DNA from: JACOMS01 sp051252005
GTDB taxonomy: Bacteria > Pseudomonadota > Alphaproteobacteria > Caulobacterales > Maricaulaceae
NCBI GenBank assembly: GCA_051252005.1
Contig: JBPOEZ010000002.1
Coordinates: forward strand, 372,001 to 436,000
Length of the DNA: 64,000 bases
Direction: 5' to 3'
Below the pieces are notes generated by a model. It made no database searches and was not told the DNA's origin. It was given only the letters and a program-made list of their open reading frames with translations. The position numbers and the translations under genes were made by a program. Positions 7,525-15,948 of the stretch are shown piece by piece (within the stretch, counting starts at the first letter, position 1; every line of letters begins with the position of its first letter).

Positions 7525-10500
7525 TTGGCACCTAAAATTGAAATTGATTCCACAAAGACTAACAAGTCTGTTGCCACTACTCGTTCGACAGGTGGTGCGG
7601 GATACGATTTTGAAGACAAAGTCGGCGCATGGTTCATAGTTAAGATGATGTCCGGCGCACCATTGCCAGGAATAGACTTGCCGGGTGTACAGTTTCAATC
7701 TCAGACGAGTGCGCTTGGATGGAAAATTGACGACATTTGTATAGTTGCACAATCTTTAAACTCAAAACGGCAGCTTGCGGTATCATGCAAAAGTAATGTT
7801 CAGGTATCTGGCAATGGTTTGCCAGCAGATTTTGTTATGGATGCTTGGGATCAATTACAAAACTCAGGTGCCGGTCCATTTAATTCTGAGGATAAAATCG
7901 CACTAGTTACACGAGGACGACATGCAGTATTTTCTGCTATCTGGTCAGATATTAAAGACTGGTCTTCTGGTGATGACAATACATTAGCTGTTGCTCGAAT
8001 TCGTCAATCCAGAAGACATTCGAAAGTATTTGAAAATATTAAGAATGCTATCGTTTCTGAAGGAAAAATAACTGACTTTGAAGTTATTGGACTGATTCAA
8101 CACTTGTTAGTCATCCCAACTGATTTTCAATTAAACCCATCAATGGATGAGAATGCAGCCATAGCTCAATGCCGTGAATTATTAAGTGATGGCACAATTG
8201 ATAGCGCTAAGAGTATTTGGGCCCACTTCTTGGAAATTTCTAAAGAAATAAGAATAAGAAAAGGCTCGTTAAACTTAGAGAATATAATTGCGTCAACTAG
8301 ATCAAAGTTCCAGTTAAAAATTCACCCGGATTTCAATGCCTCTTGGAGACATTTAAAAGAGTTATCTGAAGCTTATGCTTCTTCCATTCAAACTTGTTTA
8401 CCAAATGGGTATAGCTTAGAGCGCGAAGAAGAAACTGATGCCTTAGTTGCCAGCGTTTCCGATTTTGATATTTCTGTAGTCATAGGTGAGTCGGGGTGTG
8501 GGAAGTCCTCTTTAGTGAAGTCATCATTGGTGAAGCACTTTCACGACTGGAATACAGTCTGGCTTGGAGCTGAACAACTCAGTTCATTTGCTCCTGCGCC
8601 AAATAACAAAGAGCAAAACGTTCAAATAAGTTGTGATTTAGCCGAGTTATTGGAGCATACAAATATCTGCAAAAATATATTAGTTATAGATGCGGCTGAA
8701 AAGTTAGATTCATACTCTGAACAGCTCTTAATCGGTTTACTTGATGTTTTAATCACGAAAACCGATGTTACCTCTGAGTCAGCTTGGAAGTTTATTCTTA
8801 CGAGTCAGATGCAAGGTTTAGAACAAAAATTATCAAAAATAATAAAGCAAAGAAAAATAGGTATAAATTCAATTTCAAACCTAAAAGATTTTGAGGTGAG
8901 ATCTTCTATTAACAGCGTTCCAAACCTGGGGTGGTTAGCTCAGAGACAGGAGTATTTATCGATCTTGAGAAATTTTAAAACCTTAGCTTGGACAATAGAA
9001 GCTTCAACAGTGTTTAAAATTGAAGATCAGTCTATGAATTCAATGGCGGCTGTTTCAGATAAAATATGGAGCTATTGGACATCTAGTAAAATATCATTGC
9101 AAAACATATTGATCAAGCTGGCGGAAAGAGAAGCCAATTTTGAGCGTAGTTTTGCTTTAAGTGATTTAGAAAATACTGATGTAATAATTATTGAGGAAGC
9201 TCCAAGCCAATACCCCGTAAAAGAGAACTCATTTCGAAGACTTGAATTTGAACATGACTTAGCTGCTGATTGGGCAAGGTATCAAAAATTAAAAGAGCTT
9301 TCTGGCGATCTAGAGGCCCTTTCACGATTATCGATTAATCCTCGTTGGAATAAGGCCTTTAGGTTGCTGGGCCAATTTCTCCTGCGACAGTCGCAAGACG
9401 AAGTATGTTTGTGGGACAAGACATTGATTGAGTTAGAAGAACGGCGAAATTTTGTTACAGCAGACCTGCTATTAGAGGCTCTCTGTTTTGACCCTCAGGC
9501 AGGGTTACTTTTAGAGGATCGGGCAGATTTCTTTCTAGGCGGTAATGGAAAGTGGCTTAATCGATTGTTGAAACGTTTTGTTCACGTTGCCACGCTGCCT
9601 AACGAGTTAGCTAAATTATTGAGACAGAAGTCAGAGCTAGCAATCTACTTTGACAACGCGCATCGCTCGCCAACATATTATTTATGGCCACCGTTTGGGA
9701 ATTTCTTGCATAACCATAAGGACGTGGTTGCAAGTTTTATATCACCGACCGTATCAAAATTTTGTAAGGTTTGGCTGTCTTCAACCCCTGTCACTTTTTC
9801 TGATGGCACGCCAATGGTTTTAAGGAAAGAGATGGCGGAACTCGCACTAATGAACGCCAGAGAATTGCAAATTAGTACTGGTTCATCCGTCATACATATG
9901 GATGATAATGAAGGGCTCATTTATCAAGCAGCCTTGTTAAGTGCTAGCGATGCCAAAGCTGAAGCTTGTGAATGGGTTCTGGAAATGGCCGGACGTAAAG
10001 AGGTTTCTAAAGTAGTAGTTGGAAGAATATCGCATAACAGACTTGTTGCGCGGCAGAAAAAGGCTGAAAAGTTAAAAACAGACCCTAAGTTTCGAGCTTC
10101 ACAGGAAAAACTCAAACAAATGAGCAAAAGCAGTCCACGCTTTATTTCCAGTTCACATGATCTACCGCCTTGGGAGTTGGGGCCACAGAGGAGGGTTGAT
10201 AACCGCTTTCGAAAATGTTGCCTTGATAGTGGTGGTCTTACCTCACTAATGACGACTGCACCCGATGTGGCGAGTGAGGTTTTATTAGCTTTAATGATCG
10301 AAGATAACCCCGTAGAAGAATATTCTTCTCATTCCATGCGGGAGAGCTTTGGGCTGTCATATGGGTCTAGTGATAGCTACCCTACTATATATTGGAAAAG
10401 TAGTTTTTATCAGTTCTTGAAAATCAATAGTAAAGTTGCATTGAGCTGTTACATCAAGCTTATTAATTTCTGCGTAGATAGGTGGGAAGAAGACGTACTC

Positions 10501-12822
10501 AAAAGGGGGGCTAAGAAGGCTCCCTATATCGCAATTAATATTAATTCAAAAAAATCAAATACGTATTTAGGAAACTACAATTTATTTCTGGGCGGTCAGC
10601 AGAGCTCGCTTTCCTCAGGGCTGTTCTATTCTGCATTAGATGCACTGGAGAAATGGTTGTGTGAGCAGTCTGATGCGGGGATAAATTTAGATCCAGTCAT
10701 AAGTGAACTGCTAATTAACTGCCGCTCGGTGTCAGTTATTGGCGTTCTGGTGAATTTAGGAAAATATGCGCCCGGTCTATTCATTACTAGCTTAAGACCG
10801 ATACTAATGATCGAACACATTTACTGGTGGGATAAAGGCAGGGTCGATAACATAAACAATAGTTTTGATATGATGAGCTGGAGCCGCACTGGCGAAGCAA
10901 GCTTTAATTTAGCTAGAGATTGGACTCTGGCACCTCATCGAAAAAAAGACCTTACTATAACTATATGTGACCTCATTTGGAGAAATACTGAATTCTCAAA
11001 CTTTATAAAAAAAGCAATGAAAACGTGGGAGCCTCCACAAGATACAAAACAGAATATTGAATACCGGCAACTTTGCGCACTCTTAGACCGAAGTAATTAC
11101 AAGAAAGCTATTGATCCCGAAACAGATGAACCAAGCTACAGTATTACATATCCGAATAAGTTGTTATTGGATATTCAGCTGTTTCATGATTCCAAAAAGA
11201 AACAAATTTCGGGTTTATACATCCCTTACCAATGCGACGAATGGCTAGAAAGCGGCAATTCACTTAGCAATGAGCAAGCACAGAATCTGTATGAGCTTCT
11301 ACTGAGTCAATCCACGGACTCAGAAGACGAGGATAATAAAAACTCTGTGAACCGAGTTGCTATCGCTTCAACATTGGCCATCTGTGCGATGGAGTGGCTA
11401 CGCGACAATCACGATGCTCGTGAGAACGTAAGCGACATATTGGAAAAAGTAGTTTCTTCAGTTGCGACCACCGCTAAGCAAGTGCGATCTGCAAGAATAA
11501 ACCATGGAGATGGCGAATTTAAATATGCAGCATATGGCGTGACTGCATTCTGGTTAGATAAAAATAATGCAAACCATGATTGGGAGTACTGTCTACTTAC
11601 TTTGCTGAGTAGCGGAAATAAAAGTGCTGCGAATGTAATAGGTTGGCTTTCGTTCAAGAATAGAGACGAGCTTGGGGGCTCGTTTTGGCGTATAATTGAA
11701 CTTGGAACATTATGGTCTGCGCTAACTATGTTGCGGCCAGATTTCGTTGACGAGAAGACGGATACGGTTCGCTGGGATAAATGGTTAAAGTCGTTTAGAT
11801 CGATGCAGATACGAACAATTGAAAGAGATATTTCGAATATCAATATTTCGACTTTGTGGAGACGCCTGGATCGTGTGAAACGAATAATGTGGAGAAAATC
11901 TGTAGAGCGAAGACATACCACTTATGTACGTTACGACCCTAAAAAAAGACCTTCTCCGAGTTTAGATACAGATTTTTTTGATGGTTTTCTTCAATGGCTT
12001 GTCAGCGAAGGTTCGGGTTTTCCAGATCAAGATGATGGTGACTACAGGAACTTAATTAGTCAGTTATGGGATTACGAAATATCCTACTTAATTGATCATG
12101 CAGAAGAAGGTGGCGAACTGCGTCTGCCATACCCGTTTGGGTATACGCTTATCGGAAAGCAGGCTGATTTAGCAGTACATGGGAATTTAGAAGATTCGGT
12201 ATCAATATTAAAGGAAGTTTTCGCACTTGGGCCAAACGCTCATCACATAGTTGAGTATTTTGCTAACAAATGGTTTCATCTATCTTCTCAGTCAAAGCCA
12301 CCAAGATTGTATTTCGAAAAATGGCGTAAAATTATGGAATACGTTTTGGAAGCTGATTGGTCATGCGAAGGAATTTGGTATCGTAGGGAGGGAATAATTC
12401 GATGTGCTTTTGGGTTCGGTAATGAAGCATTTCTGTCCTCTTTACCAAACGTCCAAGAACGTTTGTTCGAATTTAAAGCGCTTTATTCGCAGTGGGTACA
12501 AAAGCATTTCTCTGTAGGTGAAGACAATCTAACCAACTTTTCCTATTTTCTGGCACATGAAGTAGGAGCCAAACTAAGATTAGATGGTGTTATATGGATT
12601 GCCGAACATTTAAACAATAAGGAGAAAAAGCCTTATTGGCGAGAAGACCGTTCAGGAAAAGCTATGCTTGAGCTGTTGAATACTATTATGGTCAAAGATC
12701 TGGCTGATATCAAAACGCGAATTGAATCTAGAGATGCTGTTTTATCAATCGCTGCTCATTTAGTCGAAAAAAGAGTGGAAACAGCACTGTCCTTACAAGA
12801 CAACATAAGCTCTCTTTTGTGA
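7525..12822 (+). CDS. Avs-like STAND-type NTPase with N-terminal nuclease-like domain
   Basis: 1765 residues; TTG start with AAGAAGGG 6 bases upstream. Residues ~20-160 resemble a PD-(D/E)xK/Mrr-like nuclease: GGAGYDFEDKVGAWF, then WKIDDICI, then VSCKSN as the lysine strand. A P-loop NTPase follows: Walker A GESGCGKSS (~320), Walker B ILVIDAAEK (~385), and a FILTSQ sensor-like strand (~430). The last ~1100 residues lack recognisable motifs and look alpha-helical, as in sensor arrays. This nuclease-NTPase-long sensor plan is that of antiviral STAND proteins (AVAST/Avs), which bind a phage protein, assemble, and activate the nuclease. The Avs assignment is by architecture, not by sequence search. 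The gene is strongly AT-rich against its neighbours, a sign of transfer. Confidence 0.7.
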   Translation: MAPKIEIDSTKTNKSVATTRSTGGAGYDFEDKVGAWFIVKMMSGAPLPGIDLPGVQFQSQTSALGWKIDDICIVAQSLNSKRQLAVSCKSNVQVSGNGLPADFVMDAWDQLQNSGAGPFNSEDKIALVTRGRHAVFSAIWSDIKDWSSGDDNTLAVARIRQSRRHSKVFENIKNAIVSEGKITDFEVIGLIQHLLVIPTDFQLNPSMDENAAIAQCRELLSDGTIDSAKSIWAHFLEISKEIRIRKGSLNLENIIASTRSKFQLKIHPDFNASWRHLKELSEAYASSIQTCLPNGYSLEREEETDALVASVSDFDISVVIGESGCGKSSLVKSSLVKHFHDWNTVWLGAEQLSSFAPAPNNKEQNVQISCDLAELLEHTNICKNILVIDAAEKLDSYSEQLLIGLLDVLITKTDVTSESAWKFILTSQMQGLEQKLSKIIKQRKIGINSISNLKDFEVRSSINSVPNLGWLAQRQEYLSILRNFKTLAWTIEASTVFKIEDQSMNSMAAVSDKIWSYWTSSKISLQNILIKLAEREANFERSFALSDLENTDVIIIEEAPSQYPVKENSFRRLEFEHDLAADWARYQKLKELSGDLEALSRLSINPRWNKAFRLLGQFLLRQSQDEVCLWDKTLIELEERRNFVTADLLLEALCFDPQAGLLLEDRADFFLGGNGKWLNRLLKRFVHVATLPNELAKLLRQKSELAIYFDNAHRSPTYYLWPPFGNFLHNHKDVVASFISPTVSKFCKVWLSSTPVTFSDGTPMVLRKEMAELALMNARELQISTGSSVIHMDDNEGLIYQAALLSASDAKAEACEWVLEMAGRKEVSKVVVGRISHNRLVARQKKAEKLKTDPKFRASQEKLKQMSKSSPRFISSSHDLPPWELGPQRRVDNRFRKCCLDSGGLTSLMTTAPDVASEVLLALMIEDNPVEEYSSHSMRESFGLSYGSSDSYPTIYWKSSFYQFLKINSKVALSCYIKLINFCVDRWEEDVLKRGAKKAPYIAININSKKSNTYLGNYNLFLGGQQSSLSSGLFYSALDALEKWLCEQSDAGINLDPVISELLINCRSVSVIGVLVNLGKYAPGLFITSLRPILMIEHIYWWDKGRVDNINNSFDMMSWSRTGEASFNLARDWTLAPHRKKDLTITICDLIWRNTEFSNFIKKAMKTWEPPQDTKQNIEYRQLCALLDRSNYKKAIDPETDEPSYSITYPNKLLLDIQLFHDSKKKQISGLYIPYQCDEWLESGNSLSNEQAQNLYELLLSQSTDSEDEDNKNSVNRVAIASTLAICAMEWLRDNHDARENVSDILEKVVSSVATTAKQVRSARINHGDGEFKYAAYGVTAFWLDKNNANHDWEYCLLTLLSSGNKSAANVIGWLSFKNRDELGGSFWRIIELGTLWSALTMLRPDFVDEKTDTVRWDKWLKSFRSMQIRTIERDISNINISTLWRRLDRVKRIMWRKSVERRHTTYVRYDPKKRPSPSLDTDFFDGFLQWLVSEGSGFPDQDDGDYRNLISQLWDYEISYLIDHAEEGGELRLPYPFGYTLIGKQADLAVHGNLEDSVSILKEVFALGPNAHHIVEYFANKWFHLSSQSKPPRLYFEKWRKIMEYVLEADWSCEGIWYRREGIIRCAFGFGNEAFLSSLPNVQERLFEFKALYSQWVQKHFSVGEDNLTNFSYFLAHEVGAKLRLDGVIWIAEHLNNKEKKPYWREDRSGKAMLELLNTIMVKDLADIKTRIESRDAVLSIAAHLVEKRVETALSLQDNISSLL

Positions 12823-12894
12823 CGATTAGAAATAACATTAAAGCCTGAAATGAATAATGCTAATATAAGATAAGTTAAAGCGAAAGTAGCTAAT

Positions 12895-13140
12895 ATGACA
12901 GAAAATGAAATCATTAATGAACTGAGGGGTTGTTTTGGATTGGAAGACCGCAAGTTCGCGGGTCACCCATCTGACGAAATAAGGGCTTTTGATCTTCTTC
13001 AGAAGCTTAGAGAGGATAATGTCGGTTGGGAGGTAGTTGAAATGTGTGTCCGCCGCCTTCTGTTATCGAATAAAAAACTCAACGCTGATGAGCAAGTTGC
13101 AGAAGTGAAAAAGTATTACCGTCCGTGGATCTTGGATTGA
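12895..13140 (+). CDS. Small conserved-looking protein of unknown function
   Basis: 81 residues, charged and probably helical, with no motif I recognise. It sits 72 bases after the large NTPase and 9 bases before the DUF4365-TPR gene on the same strand. Tight spacing suggests co-expression with the latter. There is no signal peptide or membrane helix. It could be an adaptor or antitoxin-like partner, but nothing in the sequence proves that. Confidence 0.55.
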   Translation: MTENEIINELRGCFGLEDRKFAGHPSDEIRAFDLLQKLREDNVGWEVVEMCVRRLLLSNKKLNADEQVAEVKKYYRPWILD

Positions 13141-13149
13141 TGCTCAAAT

Positions 13150-15108
13150 ATGGACAACTTAGATAGATTTCCAAGCCGTCCACTTTCACATCGGATGGGC
13201 GATAAAGCACTTGCTACATTAGAGCGTGCAGTAGCCTTCAGTGGCCAGTTCACCGTTCAAGGGGCTGATGTAAGTGATTATGGTGTTGACTTAACGCTCG
13301 AAGCCAATCGTGACGATGGAGAGCCCGACGGACGAGTATTTCCTTCAAACGCGCGGGTCACTGTACAAGTCAAAGGAACGGCACAAGAGGCTAATCCGGA
13401 TAATTCCGTTAGTATTTCAGTAGGTAGAACACATCTCAATTACATGTTGATGCAACCGTACTCCTTGTACATTTGCTATCATGAGCCATCTGATAGATTG
13501 CTTTATACTACGGTAAAGTCTGTTCACGATAATCGCATCGAGCATGGCATGAGTTCAACTTCCGACTCGGTCGCAGTCCGCTTCTCTATGGAATTTGATC
13601 AAAATGCTCAAGATAGGCTCGTGGAGCTTGTCATTAGTGCCGCTCGCCGTGGACGTGACATGCGTGTCAATTCGCCAGCTAACCCCAACGCTTACGGAGT
13701 ACATGTTCCTGCAAGTCGAGAAGCAGCATTGATCATGTTAGAGTCGCTTCTTGAACAAGGTCGTGATGGGGACATAAGTCAAGTGGGTGACGCTTTCCTT
13801 GCTGTTCTAGGGTCGGACACGCTCGACGCTTTACCGATAGGCTTGGCAGAGATAAATTTAGGTATAAATGGTGCTCCGATTCTCGAGAGTCGCATTCGCC
13901 TAGTTATTGCCTTACTGTTATACGGAATTGACCAAAACCTTCTGCAGCCGCACGGCGCTCAATATTCACTTGGAAATGCATACTATGTCTTAAAAGACTA
14001 TGATGCAGCATCCGCTAGCTTTTCGTTAGCGATCCGTCTAGCTACAGAAGCTGGGGACCTAACAACGGCTGCTATGGCTCACAAAAACTTCGGTTCAATG
14101 GAAGAACAATGGTTCAATACTGAGTCTGCCTTACATCATTATAATAGTGCATTGGAGCTCGACCCAGACCTAGGCGAAGCCCGTCATGCTCTCGCTACCT
14201 ACCATTATAACAATGAAGATTTTTCAGACGCACTAGAAACTTTAGCGGGGTTGCGATTTGCTCGCGGGTCATCCGGGAACATTCCCATGATTGAAGTCTT
14301 CCGTATCCAGTGTTTATTTCAACTGGACCGCGATGAGGATGCCTTTGAAAAAATAATTGGATTAACCGGAGAGCCTTCTACATCAGATCTAGTCTGGGCC
14401 AAGTTATCAAACATTGTAGGTATTTTCGGCAGATCGAAGTCAGATAACTTTTTGGAAACATATAGGTTTTGGAAAGAATATTGTGTGCGTTTTCCGGATA
14501 ACACATATGGTCAGATAGAACATCTATTAGCAGCAGCCGTTTTGAGAAATATTGATACCTTAAGGGGGATTAGCTGGAATGCTCTCTATGAGAAAGTAAA
14601 TGTATTTAGAACGGAGGATACTCCTTCTCTTGCTTTGATTTGGGATCGCCTGGGTCACTGGGCTCAAGATGAAGGTCGCTGGGAAGACGCCGCCAATTGT
14701 TATCGGCCAGCTGACACAATCGATCGCACTTCTTATGGGTATTGCCTTGGAACCGCTTATCTCTTCACAGGAAAGTTCACAGAGGCACTGGAAGTACTGG
14801 AAGAGCTAACGGATTTGACACCTGAAGATGGTATGGTTTGGCATCAATTGGGAGCGGCACAGATGGGTCTCAAGCTTTTCTCTTCTGCTGCGGCTAATTT
14901 TCAAAAGGCAATAGAATTGGAACCTACTTATGAGAAGGCATGGTTCAATTTAGGCGGCGCTTTATGGAACGATGGTAAAACCGAGCAGGCTATAGATGCT
15001 TGGGGTGATGCGATTGAAATGTTTCCGGAAAGCGTTGAAACTTCTAAAGTGAAAAAAATGGTCGCGTTAGAAGGAATGTTTCAAGGGATGTTTTCAGGGA
15101 ACGACTAA
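13150..15108 (+). CDS. DUF4365 nuclease-like domain plus TPR repeats
   Basis: 652 residues. Residues ~15-135 match DUF4365: DYGVDLTLEA (~43) then VTVQVKGT (~71) supply the D...QxK pattern of PD-(D/E)xK-type folds, followed by YSLYICYHEPS. From ~260 to the end are tetratricopeptide repeats, for example YSLGNAYYVLKDYDAASASF, GEARHALATYHYNNEDFSDAL, and WFNLGGALWNDGKTEQAIDAW near the C-terminus. DUF4365 domains recur in phage-defence proteins; TPRs bind protein partners. With the adjacent 81-residue protein and the NTPase it completes the AT-rich cargo block. It may be a separate defence module rather than part of the NTPase system. Confidence 0.7.
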   Translation: MDNLDRFPSRPLSHRMGDKALATLERAVAFSGQFTVQGADVSDYGVDLTLEANRDDGEPDGRVFPSNARVTVQVKGTAQEANPDNSVSISVGRTHLNYMLMQPYSLYICYHEPSDRLLYTTVKSVHDNRIEHGMSSTSDSVAVRFSMEFDQNAQDRLVELVISAARRGRDMRVNSPANPNAYGVHVPASREAALIMLESLLEQGRDGDISQVGDAFLAVLGSDTLDALPIGLAEINLGINGAPILESRIRLVIALLLYGIDQNLLQPHGAQYSLGNAYYVLKDYDAASASFSLAIRLATEAGDLTTAAMAHKNFGSMEEQWFNTESALHHYNSALELDPDLGEARHALATYHYNNEDFSDALETLAGLRFARGSSGNIPMIEVFRIQCLFQLDRDEDAFEKIIGLTGEPSTSDLVWAKLSNIVGIFGRSKSDNFLETYRFWKEYCVRFPDNTYGQIEHLLAAAVLRNIDTLRGISWNALYEKVNVFRTEDTPSLALIWDRLGHWAQDEGRWEDAANCYRPADTIDRTSYGYCLGTAYLFTGKFTEALEVLEELTDLTPEDGMVWHQLGAAQMGLKLFSSAAANFQKAIELEPTYEKAWFNLGGALWNDGKTEQAIDAWGDAIEMFPESVETSKVKKMVALEGMFQGMFSGND

Positions 15109-15274
15109 GACGAAACTTCTAATGTCCGGTTTGGGGATCTTTTTCCGTTTTGACTTCCCCACAAACCGCTGGACTTCCCTTCCAAAGGAAGCGGTAGTGT
15201 GGTGCGGCCCAAAGTGAGGGCCTTGTCTCGGTAGTAGCGGTCACATCCTGTGGTCGCAAATTACGGAGACCACC

Positions 15275-15520
15275 ATGGAAACTCAAACACAAACATCAGA
15301 GGTCAACGCCCCTCGGGCTGGAACCAAACAAGCCAAGCTTGTGGCAATGCTATCACGCAAGAGCGGCGTTACGCTTACTAAGGCCAGCGAGGCTTTGGGA
15401 TGGCAACCCCATACAACGCGGGCAACCATGACGGGCCTCAAAAAGCGTGGCTATGTCATTGAGCGGTTAGTCCGCGAAGCCAAAGACAGCCTATACCTCA
15501 TCAGACTGGATGAGGACTGA
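15275..15520 (+). CDS. DUF3489 domain protein
   Basis: 81 residues. The core KQAKLVAMLSRKSGVTLTKA, then ALGWQPHTTRATMTGLKKRG, is the DUF3489 helix-turn-helix-like signature. It is found almost always just before DUF2924 and a large serine recombinase in alphaproteobacterial elements, as here, and may act as an accessory DNA-binding or directionality factor. It begins a compact three-gene recombination operon (2-base gap to the next gene). Confidence 0.85.
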   Translation: METQTQTSEVNAPRAGTKQAKLVAMLSRKSGVTLTKASEALGWQPHTTRATMTGLKKRGYVIERLVREAKDSLYLIRLDED

Positions 15521-15522
15521 GC

Positions 15523-15948
15523 ATGAAGGGACCAATTAAAACGCTTCGCACCTCAGGACGCGGCGAGCTAATACAGAACTGGATGGAGACCTTCGGGTCC
15601 CCCCCACCTCCCAGCACATCACAACATATGATGCAGTTGATAATCGGTTGGGAGATGCAGGTCAAAACGTCCCGATCTGAGGTCCGCACGTTGAATAAAG
15701 CGGTCAACAAGCTTCTACGCTCTACAGGGAATCCAGATGATGCGGCAGTTGCAGTCATCAAGCCCAAGACAGTTCTGTCACCCGGAACTCGTCTTTCCCG
15801 GGACTGGCAAAGGCGCACATATGTCGTTGATGTGCTGGATAAGGGATACGCTTTTGACGGACGGCTTTATACCTCGCTATCTCTCATAGCCAAGACCATC
15901 ACAGGTTCACATCGCTCCGGCCCGTTGTTTTTTGGAGTCTCAAAATAA
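15523..15948 (+). CDS. DUF2924 domain protein
   Basis: 141 residues of the DUF2924 family. It contains LSPGTRLSRDWQRRTYVVDV and the DGRLYTSLSLIAKTITGSH segment, which resembles a small DNA-binding fold seen in phage and recombinase accessory proteins. The stop overlaps the recombinase ATG (TAATG), so both are coupled. Function is unproven; by context, an accessory factor for integration or excision. Confidence 0.85.
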   Translation: MKGPIKTLRTSGRGELIQNWMETFGSPPPPSTSQHMMQLIIGWEMQVKTSRSEVRTLNKAVNKLLRSTGNPDDAAVAVIKPKTVLSPGTRLSRDWQRRTYVVDVLDKGYAFDGRLYTSLSLIAKTITGSHRSGPLFFGVSK

